Source: Isochrysis galbana
Taxonomy: Eukaryota > Haptophyta > Isochrysidales > Isochrysidaceae
Reading direction: 5' to 3'
Length of the DNA stretch: 64,000 nt
NCBI GenBank assembly: GCA_018136815.1
Contig: CM030933.1
Span: forward strand, 7,566,676 to 7,630,675
The position numbers and the translations under genes were made by a program. Numbering within the stretch: the first letter of the stretch is position 1; each line of letters begins with the position of its first letter. This document shows positions 20,238 through 30,100 of this stretch, in pieces. Under the pieces are notes generated by a model, which was not told the DNA's origin, ran no database searches, and saw nothing but the letters and a program-made list of their open reading frames with translations.

Positions 20238-22568
20238 ATGGCGAGGCCGCCCCACGCGCATGCGACGACGTCCCGCGTGGCCTCGCTGCCCGCGCTCGCC
20301 AGGGTGCCAGGAAGCAGGACGATCGAAGATAGCATCGGACTGAAGCCAGCCGACTCACGCCAGACTCTCAACGCCATCTTGTCGCCGCCGAAGAAGCACA
20401 GCCATGTGCGCCTATCGCCGACGTCTCGGCCACCCGACCTGACGGCTTGCTTCCGATCACCAATCGTCAACCTCGAGGTTGAGTTCGCAACTGCGCTGGA
20501 CGGGGAGACGATTCTAGGTCTATCTCACGCGCACGGCTCGCCCGAACGCTCGAATGCATGCTTCCAAACATTGCGCAAACTCACAGAGATGGTGGCCCCA
20601 ACGTTTCGTCCGCTTCTCATTCGTTTGCACGATGAGCTCCTTCACTCAGTGTACGATTGCCACGCATGTGAACGTCCTGCGCATTCGACTTTGGTGATAC
20701 AACTCAAAGCCCAGCTCACGGAAGTCTCGCGAGCATTGGAGGAGGCACTGGCCGATATGGAGCGTCTGAAGGCAGAAAATGAGATGATGAAGCTCGAACT
20801 CAATGAGCAGGACGAAATGCAAAGTGCTGCGACCAACGCCGCGCAAGCTGACGCAATCCGTGACCATCAAACAATGGTTTCGCAGGCCGTCGCTACCAAC
20901 ACCTGGCACCAGAAGCATCTCGGCTCAATCTGGCACGAAGTTAGCGACCTGGAGGCTGAGATGCTCTTGTATAAGTGTGAGAATGTGACCGTATCATTGG
21001 AAAAATACGAGCGCCTCGAGGAGGCTTTTGAGGAGCAACGGGCTCAATTGAATGCCTTGCGTCGAGACTATCGTGAGCTTGAAGCAAACGCCAGAGAAAG
21101 CAGGGAGACCGACGCTGCGCTCGCTGAGCGCGTCCAGAGAAGAGAGGAAGAGGCAGACTACTTGCGTGCGCGAGTTGCGGAACTCGAGGGGCAGTGGACA
21201 CCACGTCCAGCTTGGGAGAACTGCAACGCCGTGGCCGAAAGTGCTGGGCGCGCACGGGACGGTGATGCTGGCGCGTTACCTGGGCTTAGGCCCGGGCAGT
21301 CTTCGAAAATGAATCTGGTAGCGCTCAATTTGGCTTTGCAAAACTTGTGGGCTCGCATAGATGAGCTTGAGAGGCTGAGGCCGAATGACATGCCTTTCTT
21401 TGTGGGCGTCGGATTGCGTGCAGAAGCGCCGAAATGGCTTCTTCACGAAGGCCGCTTGCGCAACCTTCGGTTTTCCAGGATAGAAGCCAACGAGGCTATT
21501 TGCGCTGCTTGGGACGCTAAGCTCTCAAACCCTGATCCGATATCTCTAGGCGAAGCGCTCGCCTTAGTTGGGACACAAAAGTGCGCTGCGACGAATGGCG
21601 AGATCGATGCGAAGGATTGGTTGTATAGCGCGCTAGACGCTTTCAAACGTCTGTCCACCTTCGACGCTGAGGTTCGCATGTCCAACAGGATCATTTTTGG
21701 GGAGGTTGGAGAGGAAGAATGGCATGCACAGCAGCGCGTGCTTCAGAAGCTGTTAGAAGAATTGCGCGCGCGAGACCAACGCGAGAATGGAACTATCACC
21801 GGGAGATGCTCATTGGAAGCAGCAAAACAAGCTCTTCTTCATGCCCTGCCCACCCTCTCCTTTGGATGCATAGCCCGCCTCATCGTTATCTTGCGTGGGG
21901 AGGCTCTGCGCCTTACTCAAGCAGACAAACAGAGCCGAGCCGAACTCTCACCTCTCGACGCGGGGCTGATCGAGCGGGCGATGCTGCTCCCTGAATTAAC
22001 GGACGATGTCTCTGCTGAGGCAGCCATGGAAGGAGGAGCACAAGTATTTGCCGCCTGGAAAGACTTCACCTACTTCGACCATCGGCCAATTGTTGTGCCA
22101 TATGCTTCACTATTGCGCAACGATGTGTTCGTTCGGAGTGAATCGTCAACATTCGCCAAAGCTCTTTGTGAGCAGCTCTCGGATGAGCCGGATGCCTTCT
22201 CATTTGCGGTCCAGTCGCTCTTGCTACACACGGTTGACTCCACCCCTTTGCAACTTGTTTCCATCGAAAATTGTCGAGCGGCAATCCAGGCCGTCGATCC
22301 TCAACGTGCAGTGGAGGCAACCGACAGCCTACTTGTCTCAATCTTCTTACCCTCGAAGCGATCTGACCCGAAAGGTCACAACACTGCCCAACCGATCGCG
22401 GGGCTTCTAGAGACGATTCGAGGAAGGCGAGTAGCAGTGGCTGAAGTCTCAGATCTCCTCACACCGGTCAGCCCTCGCTGGCACGGTCGAGCTCGAAGCA
22501 TGGCGGAGACCGTCGAGGCGTTCCTGAGATTGAAGCCTCCAAAAAAGACCAAGGCCAAGGGTTCGTAA
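20238..22568 (+). CDS. Coiled-coil protein, TSNAXIP1-like (probable axonemal)
   Basis: A 776-residue single-exon frame. The frame is open a little upstream, but 20,238 is the first in-frame ATG (MARPPHAHATTSR). An N-terminal segment at about 105-136 (FQTLRKLTEMVAPTFRPLL) resembles the domain opening translin-associated factor X-interacting proteins. A long coiled coil follows (about 155-310, heptads with LKAENEMMKLELNEQ). Near residue 385 a GLRAEAPKWLLHEGRLRN motif fits the 'G.G..VP.YLR..G.VRN' motif I associate with the same family. The C-terminal 300 residues are helical and acidic. Family members are cilia/flagella-linked, so the inferred role is in the flagellum. The domain match is from memory and moderate; 'generic coiled-coil protein' is the alternative. 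Confidence 0.7.
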   Translation: MARPPHAHATTSRVASLPALARVPGSRTIEDSIGLKPADSRQTLNAILSPPKKHSHVRLSPTSRPPDLTACFRSPIVNLEVEFATALDGETILGLSHAHGSPERSNACFQTLRKLTEMVAPTFRPLLIRLHDELLHSVYDCHACERPAHSTLVIQLKAQLTEVSRALEEALADMERLKAENEMMKLELNEQDEMQSAATNAAQADAIRDHQTMVSQAVATNTWHQKHLGSIWHEVSDLEAEMLLYKCENVTVSLEKYERLEEAFEEQRAQLNALRRDYRELEANARESRETDAALAERVQRREEEADYLRARVAELEGQWTPRPAWENCNAVAESAGRARDGDAGALPGLRPGQSSKMNLVALNLALQNLWARIDELERLRPNDMPFFVGVGLRAEAPKWLLHEGRLRNLRFSRIEANEAICAAWDAKLSNPDPISLGEALALVGTQKCAATNGEIDAKDWLYSALDAFKRLSTFDAEVRMSNRIIFGEVGEEEWHAQQRVLQKLLEELRARDQRENGTITGRCSLEAAKQALLHALPTLSFGCIARLIVILRGEALRLTQADKQSRAELSPLDAGLIERAMLLPELTDDVSAEAAMEGGAQVFAAWKDFTYFDHRPIVVPYASLLRNDVFVRSESSTFAKALCEQLSDEPDAFSFAVQSLLLHTVDSTPLQLVSIENCRAAIQAVDPQRAVEATDSLLVSIFLPSKRSDPKGHNTAQPIAGLLETIRGRRVAVAEVSDLLTPVSPRWHGRARSMAETVEAFLRLKPPKKTKAKGS

Positions 22569-22652
22569 GCCATTTCAAACATATTTCACGAAGCTCGAAA
22601 AGACCAAGGCTAAGGGTTCGTAAGCCATTTCAAACATATTTCACGAAGCTCG
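22543..22652 (+). repeat. 55-bp tandem duplication across the stop codon
   Basis: AAAAGACCAAGGC...AAGCTCG occurs at 22,543-22,597 and 22,598-22,652 with a single difference (GCCAAGG / GCTAAGG). The first copy contains the last codons and TAA of the coiled-coil gene, so the duplicate stop and 3' UTR are just downstream. A recent event. Confidence 0.97.
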
Positions 22653-23150
22653 AGCTAGCTGTGCAGGGCCGAATAGATTGCGAGAGGTAATAGTGCCTGT
22701 CGCACTCTGCTTGTATTCCGCTCATGTGTTCCTTACCACATATATCGTTGGCGAGCTAACAACGAACAGCTTTTGGCCGCGTTGGAAGATGCTGCGGGGG
22801 CTTGTGCGGAGAGGACGCAACCTTCCCCCCCACCGGCAAGGCGGCGGCGCCCCCCTCCCCTGAATATGAAGACTACCACCGGCCTCTTATTCAGTGGTAA
22901 CGCTCATGGCGGCGTCATGATTTGGATTTGGATCATCCATCTCTCCCCGCTCCCAGCGGGGGGCGAAGTCTTTTCTCTTATTTTCATTTTTCCCCCGCGC
23001 AAGGACGAGCGCAGCTAGAGCTAGAGCAGTTGAAACTTTTTGCATTCCCCCCCCGCGCGCGAGGCGGCGCGCCGCAGCATAGCGGCCTTTTGAAAAATAA
23101 TCTTTTGGAGATGAAGATGCCAGCTACTAGAAGCTAGAAGACTACCCACC
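22653..23150. other. Intergenic, no gene recognised
   Basis: Nothing recognisable. Contains a C-rich and G-rich mix and short frames of under 90 codons. Confidence 0.5.
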
Positions 23151-23151
23151 G

Positions 23152-23505
23152 CCAACTATCGTTAAAACGATAGGGTCATGGGCAGCGCGCGCCGACCGAC
23201 TCCCTCCACCGCTGCCGCTGCCCTCGCCGCGCTGGACGAAGCCCTTATGGACACCCCCCTGTCGCCGAAGCGACCGCGCCAAGACGACCCGCCCAACCAG
23301 GTGGGCGCAGGAGCCACCGCGCCATGCCCACGCATCACCGCGCGAACAGCGAGACAACAGTATGCATGCTAGCAACAGCCAGCATGCAGCACACCCACAA
23401 CACCACCCACAGCCACTCAGCCACACCAGCCACACCACACCAGCTGGACAATCCATTAGGGAAGGCCCCCGGGCCTGGACCCTACAACACAACCCTATCG
23501 TTGGG
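23152..23505 (+). repeat. Repeated exon-like module, copy 2
   Basis: Starts with hairpin CTATCGTTAAAACGATAG, then ATG at 23,178. The frame MGSARRPTPSTAAAAL ... LSPKRPRQDDPPNQ reaches CAG|GT at 23,300/23,301. The outer edges carry the 11-bp inverted repeat AACGATAGGGT (23,166-23,176) / ACCCTATCGTT (23,492-23,502). Very similar to copy 1 over the coding part and over the closing GGGAAGGCCCCCGGG..GGACCCTA. Confidence 0.6.
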
Positions 23506-23758
23506 CGGGGGGAGAGACGGGCCTGTTGTGGCTTCGTGGCTTCCATGTAATGTGGCGCATCTATGTGCGCCTCATTGTGAGTGAGTGAGGGCCCAGCCAA
23601 ATAAATGGCTTTCCCCATGGTTGTGTGGCGTACCGGGCGTCTCGCCTTCCTCGCCCGGGTCTCTATCCTTGGTCACTCGCGTGTTCGTTTTGTTCTTGTT
23701 TGACAGCGTGTTCGATGCCAAGTCTCTTTGCCAGTCTCAGAAGTTTGGGGCTTGATGC

Positions 23759-24709
23759 TAGTTCGTCATTGTCAAAAAAAAACTTCTTAAATTCCTCGCC
23801 GCGCGTGCGACTATGCAAGTCTACTCCGCAGCCGCGCCCGCTCCCCTTATCATCCTCGTTCACTTGCCTTGCGGCTCGTCCCCTCGTGCTCTACTTAGGG
23901 GCTCAGTGTTTGAGATTTCCGGTGGCAGGCGGCGTGTACCGATCCCCGACGGGCGGCTTCTCGACCTCCTCATGCGCTATCGGGCAATCGGTTTCCTTGT
24001 GATTTCCGCTCCGTTGTTCTGTGTTGGGTCATTGGGTCTTGGGTTTTGGGTGTCGTAGTTACCTTGGCGTTGCTGTTCGGACCTGTCGTGTGTGCTTTTG
24101 CTGCGGGAGGTTATGCCAGTCTCTCTGCTATTTCAAGCGCTTGCGCCACTAGTGTCAAGTTCGTGTTCATCGTGAGGGTGCCTCTGTCGTTAGTTCTGAA
24201 GATCGGGGCGCTGAGTTCTCGCGCGCTCTTAATTTTCGGCTTTCTGCCTCTGGGGGCTTGGCTCGTGCGTGCAGATGAGGTTTTATTAGAGGACTCGAGT
24301 CCTCGTAGGAAGGTGCCCATGAGGGCCACCCGGCCTCGGGTCGCGCTGCCGTGGCGGCAGCGCGACCGTCACCAGGGTGGGAGGGGCCTCTGCCATAAGG
24401 CATGCCCATGGAGGATGTGTCAGTGTGGTCCTGGTGCTGGTGTGTTGTAGTCTGCAGACTGTCTCCCCCCATGAGGGGGGCCAGCATGTCTGCCTTGGTG
24501 GTTGTGGCCGAGGCCACGGGCCGCGCGGTGCGACCGGAGTCACACTCACCTGGTCGGCCTCGCTGACGGCGGGCGCGGTCGCTTCGCCTGCGACAGGTCC
24601 ATGGGGGCTGGCGGGCCGCCCTGTGCGGGGGGCCCGGAGGAGGGGAGAGGCTCGCCGGCGCGCTCCATCGCGTCTAACTATAAAGTTAGTCGTAGTTCGT
24701 CATTGTCAA
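23759..24709 (-). mobile_element. Short chimeric LINE-type insertion with 17-bp TSD
   Basis: TAGTTCGTCATTGTCAA is duplicated exactly at 23,759-23,775 and 24,693-24,709. The 917-base insert, read on the minus strand, begins with a CTAAC...GTTAG hairpin and the exon-like module (ATG at 24,668, MERAGEPLPSSG ... AKRPRPP, donor CAG|GTGAGTG at 24,550/24,549). It finishes with the LINE C-terminal frame (to about 24,110) and the LINE 3' UTR ending in ...AAGTTTTTTTTT at 23,776. It lacks endonuclease and RT. Confidence 0.85.
24110..24312 (-). pseudogene. LINE ORF tail (copy 2)
   Basis: Reads RGLESSNKTSSARTSQAPRGRKPKIK ... AQALEIAERLA and stop, collinear with the tails at 30,101 and 51,195. Only the last 65 or so codons are present. 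Confidence 0.85.
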
Positions 24710-24867
24710 TGTGTTCGAATAGTGGTCGGAAGTCGTTGGTGTCTATGCGTTTTTTTTGGTTGTCGTCCCACCATGTCGGCTTGGGCTCTTCTAGATGTGC
24801 GATGTGTCTGTGCTGTTGCCATAGTGTATAGTGTATAGTGTGCTGCTTTGCATAGTAGGGCGAATCT

Positions 24868-24936
24868 TTCGATTACCCTTTTTAGGACGAAGTCGCTATT
24901 CTTTCGATTACCCTTTTTAGGACGAAGTCGCTATTA
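24868..24936. repeat. Short tandem duplication
   Basis: 'tctttcgattaccctttttaggacgaagtcgctatt' is repeated twice in direct succession, unit about 36 bases, no differences seen. Confidence 0.95.
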
Positions 24937-25584
24937 AAGTCGACGTTATCAAGCCGGACCCCGGAAACCGAAGACAAAGGAACGAAGGGGGGGAGGAATG
25001 GAGGCGGGGACAAGGAGATAAAGGTGATGTCGCGGTAGAAAGGTAGTGAAACCTTGACCGTCGTAATAATAAAACAACTGAGCGTTAGTACCACTACTCC
25101 CACTAGCCCGGTACTATCACGACACCCCTCAGCGCACTTGCCCGCACGCCTTGAAGTGATGGCACAGACACATACACCAATGCATCCCTTCAAATCTCCC
25201 CCCTCGCAAACCCCCGGCTCCCATTATAACTCCCCACAAGTTACAATGAGGGAAAACCCATTGAGGCGGACCGGTCGACGCCGGCCGACTCTCCGGGGAA
25301 AAACACCGGGGGGGGGGGGAGGGACCTCTCGTCGTGAAGCAGAACGGCCCTTACAGCTCGCGCCGCGAGCAGTCCTCGAAGAAATAAATGACTGCGCCCC
25401 CCGAATCCTGCCACAGGGACGTCTTGAGCCACTCCCTTCTTCTCGCCCCTCCTGTCGCCAGCCGCCCCCCTTCGCCCGTTTGCTAACGCAAACGGGGCCC
25501 GTTTCTTACCGCACTCCATCGGGGGGGCGCAAATTCCCCCCTCTCCCTCTCTCCATTCTCCTCCGCCCCTCTCCCTGCGGCGCG
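24937..25584. other. Intergenic, no gene recognised
   Basis: Overlapping frames up to 281 codons on the plus strand (25,054-25,899) and 116 on the minus strand. They run across the dispersed repeats and have no domain. The string 'gccggaccccggaaaccgaag' (near 24,953) recurs near 54,495, so part of this is another dispersed repeat. Confidence 0.5.
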
Positions 25585-25985
25585 TCGCCATGCGGCGCGC
25601 CGCGGCCTGCTCTCAGAGGGCCTTTGGGGGCTCCCAGAGGGCCAGCAAGGGCAGCTCAGGGGGCAGTGGAGGCTGGGGCTCAGCCCCTGGCCCCCCCTGC
25701 CTCTCCCACGCTTGCCACGCTGGCCATTGGAGCCTCCCAGTGGCCTCTGTATGCCTGGCGACCAGGGGAGGGGGGGGAGTCAGCTCGAGGGCAGGCCCAT
25801 GCTGGGCGTGGGACTGCGAGTCTCGGCCCGCGCCCACTAGGGGTCTGGGCCAGAGTGTTGATTGCCCAGCCCCTGCCAAAGGGCAGGGGCTGGGGTTGAT
25901 TGTACGGGCCCACCCCGGGGGGTGTCCGCGATGGAGAGAGGGGGGCGCGAGGCCCCCATTGACTCCCACTTATAAAAGTAGGTTG
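25585..25985 (-). repeat. Dispersed GC-rich repeats (A and C type)
   Basis: 25,850-25,985 is the reverse complement of the 1,790-2,045 repeat (diverged). 25,585-25,800 resembles parts of 7,345-7,570 and 42,000-42,130. These blocks travel together in different arrangements, suggesting nested or recombined non-autonomous elements. Confidence 0.55.
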
Positions 25986-26413
25986 AAACCTTGACCGTCG
26001 TAGGTGTTAGCCCGGAATCTTCAGAAATTTTTATCCCCCCTTCTACGATGTACAATTCTATAACCGGGGCGGTAAATCTTAGGCACTTGCATTTGTTACC
26101 GTGCGTGCGGCTAGCAGGTCCGTCTCCGAACACCAACCAAACCGAGGCTGAGGTGGAAGGAGAGCACGGCCAAGAGGGTCCCTGCGAAAGCAAGATGGCC
26201 TTGCGCCCGACCCCATAAATTCAGAGGAACTCAGACCACCACCCAAGTCTTCTCAGGAGGTGTACCGAGATGGCAACTTGCATGCCCTTGGAGACAAGTC
26301 AAAGATTTAGGGAAGTACTTGAAGAGCAGCTTGGCCTTGAGGAGATTCTCAGTGGCCGTGATGGATAGACGTTTCAGCTGCATCTACTCCTCGTGACAGT
26401 GCCAACACACCCT

Positions 26414-28601
26414 TCAAACCACATTACGAGTAGGCACGGGCTCTTCAATTGGAGGAGCCGGCGAAGGTGGTGGTGGCGGCGGGGCCTTTGGCCTAGTGCT
26501 CATCTTCTTGAGGATGTCCCCGATGAGCCCGGCGAATACCAGAGACGTACCCCCCCACTGCATCGACGAAAGAGAGTTGTCGGGATTTCGGAAGACGGAG
26601 AAGAGGGTAGAGAAGATCTTGCGTGTGGTGGTGACGGTGGTAAGGACAAGCGGATTGAACTGCGTGATCACGTAATAGATGAAATTCTGGCCAACGGCGG
26701 AGGCTAGGGAGTAGACGACGATAGCCTTGAGAACCTGCACGAAGAAGTAAGGGCACGGCTCAGTGCGACAATGCATCCCGGTGAGAAGAAGCTGCTTGCA
26801 GGGGAGACAGCAAGCCTCCCTGAAGAGGTCGCTTGGAGCGGGTTGCTACGAGCTTGATGTGACGTGCGGACGGGCAACAATCCTCGCAAACGGTGGTGTA
26901 CATCATCTGTTGCCCACCAAATGGAGGCGATGGCGCACCGGTGGGTGCTTAGAGCAGAATTTCAGGCCATTCATCAAGTGCCCGGTAACCAGCGCCAGCA
27001 GGATGGCCACCAGGCACCCAGAAAAGTTTGTCCAAAACATGGACTCGTGCATGCTAGGCTTCGCCCCCTTTACGAGCGGGTTGATCTCCTTCGTGGTTTG
27101 CTTGACCTTGTCCTACGCACTCGGTACGGGTGTGCCAGAAGTGAGAATCATAAATGTGAAGGCATGCCCGGGTTCTATCAGTGGCATGCCCTGGACACTC
27201 CATATCACAGGTCAGTGCGCTTGCCGGTATGCCACGTACCTGCAGCCCGCCAGTCACAGCATCCATTAAAAGAGAGACAGCCAAGAGGACAAGGCCGAAG
27301 GGCTGATCAGGCTTGCCCTTCTTTTTTTTCTTGCCGCCGAAGTTGAAGATGGTGACACCCAGAGTGATTGCGGCGACCTGCACAAACAAGGTAATGATTG
27401 AGGGAAATTCGACTCATCTCAGCGCATCGACCCGTGGCAGAGGTCCTCATGCCGTCTAAAAAGTCGACTTGGCCTGGACGGGTCGGCACGCCCATGCCGT
27501 CGCCCTAGCCACTAGGACGGGCTGTCGTTTCGTCGGATGGCGAGTGCAACATGGACCTCGCGGATGCTCATCAAGAATCACCTGGAGGTACTCCGCGACG
27601 GAGTATTTCTTGCCGCCAAGGACGATGCCGCCCGCCATCACTGGGACCATCTTGCACGACTTACCCAGCACCTAGGAATACATCGGCAGCAGGTGGGGCT
27701 CAAGATGCGGCTGAAATATGCAAGTGCAGGCGTTGGCATTCGCGTAGGTGAGCGGCAACGCGCATCGCACCTGAGTGGGAAAGGACACATAGCGTAGCGC
27801 CTCGTTGGAGGCAGCCATGGCGAGCATTTGCGAGACGCCTGCGAAAAGCAAAGATGAGGAATAAATTGGTAAGAAGGGGCACCGGGCAACAATACATGAC
27901 TTAAATGATTGTGGAGCCGTGCAGTGGTGCAGCGTTGCGTTCATTGTCCTAACGACGCGCCCGTCGCTGAAGCAATGCAAGCACCCTCATCGTCATTGTT
28001 CACGCTCGGTCGGACCGCTGTGTGCATCTGCTTGGAGCTGCTCTTGGCAGGTCCAAATCCTGAGTCCCACCTGAACTGAAGATTTCCTTGTGCGGGATAT
28101 TGTAGCCTGACGGGCCTAACGCCAGGTTGCCAAGGTAGGCGGTGAGGGCGTTGATGCCGCGCTCGACCACGAGGGCGAGGAAGGTGTATGCAAAATACTC
28201 GCCGTCATACGCCTTCTTGTACACATCCTCCTGCAGCGCGGAGCGGGCTGGCAAGAGTGTGAGAATGAGCACCTTGCCTTGCGAGGGATTGCGCGGGGGA
28301 GGAAGAGATGTTGGTAGGCGCAAGGATTGGCGTCAAGCTAGCATTCGCTTGCCTGCAGCACCGCGAAGATCGAGAAGGAGAAAAAGATGCCAGCAGCTCC
28401 TATGAAGAGCTGCAGTTCCCTCGGCAGGGAGAGGCCGCTCCCGCCACGCAGCTCGGCGAGGGCGGGCTCTCTAGGCTGTGTGGGCGGCCGGAGGCGCGTG
28501 ACTCGTGGGGCCACGCGTGTCACGCGCCGCTCGCATGTCTCGCCCATCCCGCCGCCCGTCATCGCGAGGGCGAATAGGAGTGTGGCCGCCGTGCCTCGCA
28601 T
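26414..28601 (-). CDS. SLC35B1-type UDP-sugar/nucleotide transporter (UAA family), 399 aa, seven exons
   Basis: Exons on the minus strand: 28,601-28,353; 28,230-28,071; 27,838-27,771; 27,671-27,582; 27,377-27,240; 27,112-26,939; 26,734-26,414. They sum to exactly 400 codons including stop. Introns 2-6 are GT-AG; intron 1 is GC-AG (CAG|GCAAGC ... CTGCAG). The protein follows the SLC35B1/HUT1 family order: FSFSIFAVLQ-EDVYKK in the first helix, SNEALRYVSFPTQVLGKSCKMVPVM in the middle (the family's PTQV..KSCK..PVM motif), GKKYSVAEYLQ, then GQNFIYYVITQFNPLVLTTVTTTRK and MQWGGTSLVFAGL near the end. About ten membrane segments are expected. Family role: exchange of UDP-sugars or ATP across the ER/Golgi membrane. 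The N-terminus (about 60 residues before helix 1) is longer than usual and the start codon is less certain than the rest. Confidence 0.92.
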
Positions 28602-28654
28602 CGCTCCTCGGCTCGCCGCCCCGCCACACGCGACGGACCTCGCACTCTTCTCGT

Positions 28655-29357
<703 letters not shown>

Positions 29358-29394
29358 GAGGGCGGTCAAACACTGATTTATGATTTATAACTAA

Positions 29395-29585
29395 TCCAAC
29401 TAAGTTTATACTTAGTTCGCCCATGGGGGGGCACAAGCCCCCCCTCTCTCCACTCCTCCCCTGCCATGGGGGAGGAACCACTCACTCTCCTGGCACGCCT
29501 GATGGCGTGCCAGGAGCACACAGCCCTACTGACTCACTCCTCTCCCCACAGGACCGCCTGACTCGCCCGCCCTGGCCTGTCATGG
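29395..29585 (+). repeat. Dispersed repeat B (copy 2)
   Basis: Near-identical to 7,113-7,310: AACTAAGTTTATACTTAGTT hairpin, CGCCCATGGGGGGGCAC, CTCCCCTGCCATGGGGGAGG, CTCCTGGCACGCCTGATGGC. Another partial copy is at 37,305-37,345. Confidence 0.8.
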
Positions 29586-29587
29586 CC

Positions 29588-29760
29588 CTAGATGTGAAAG
29601 ACAGAAACAGCGTTTTTTTTCGGCGGCCAAAAATAGTGTTTTTCACCGTCTTTCAAACACCCTCCGTTTTTGCCACCGTTTTTCGACGGTCGCGCGCGAG
29701 CGCGCGAGCGCTCGGAGGTGCGAGCGAGCGAGCGAGCGCGCTCGGGGTTATAGAGTTTAA
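29588..29760 (+). mobile_element. Remnant of CCTAGATG-ended element
   Basis: CCCTAGATGTGAAAGACAG, T-run, TCGGCGGCC, then a GCGAGCGAGCGAGCG block. It is collinear with the reverse complement of 9,440-9,506 and similar in its terminus to 15,885. It abuts the 3' end of the LINE copy at 29,762; no TSD found. Confidence 0.4.
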
Positions 29761-30100
29761 AAAAAACTTCTTAATATTCACGCCGCGCGCGCGACTCCGC
29801 AACCTTTCCCTGACAGCCGCGCCCGCGTCCCTTACCTCTCCCTCTCACCCGCCTTGCGGCTCGTCCCCTCGTGCTCTACTTAGGGGCTCAGTGTTCGGGG
29901 TTTCCGGTGGCAGGCGGCGTGTACCGATCTCCGATGGTCGATTTCTCGACCTTCTCTCGCTCCATCGGACGGTCGGTTTCCCTTGTGTTTCTTGTGGGTG
30001 TTGTCACGTGAAGAGTGGGTGTGGATTTGTGTTGCGTATCGAGCATCGAGCCTGCGACGTGGGGTCGTGGGGGGTGCGGGGTGCGGTGTTTGTTAGGGGG

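Noticed and set aside
25054..25899. 281-codon plus frame
   Set aside because: Crosses three unrelated dispersed repeats, so it cannot be one gene.
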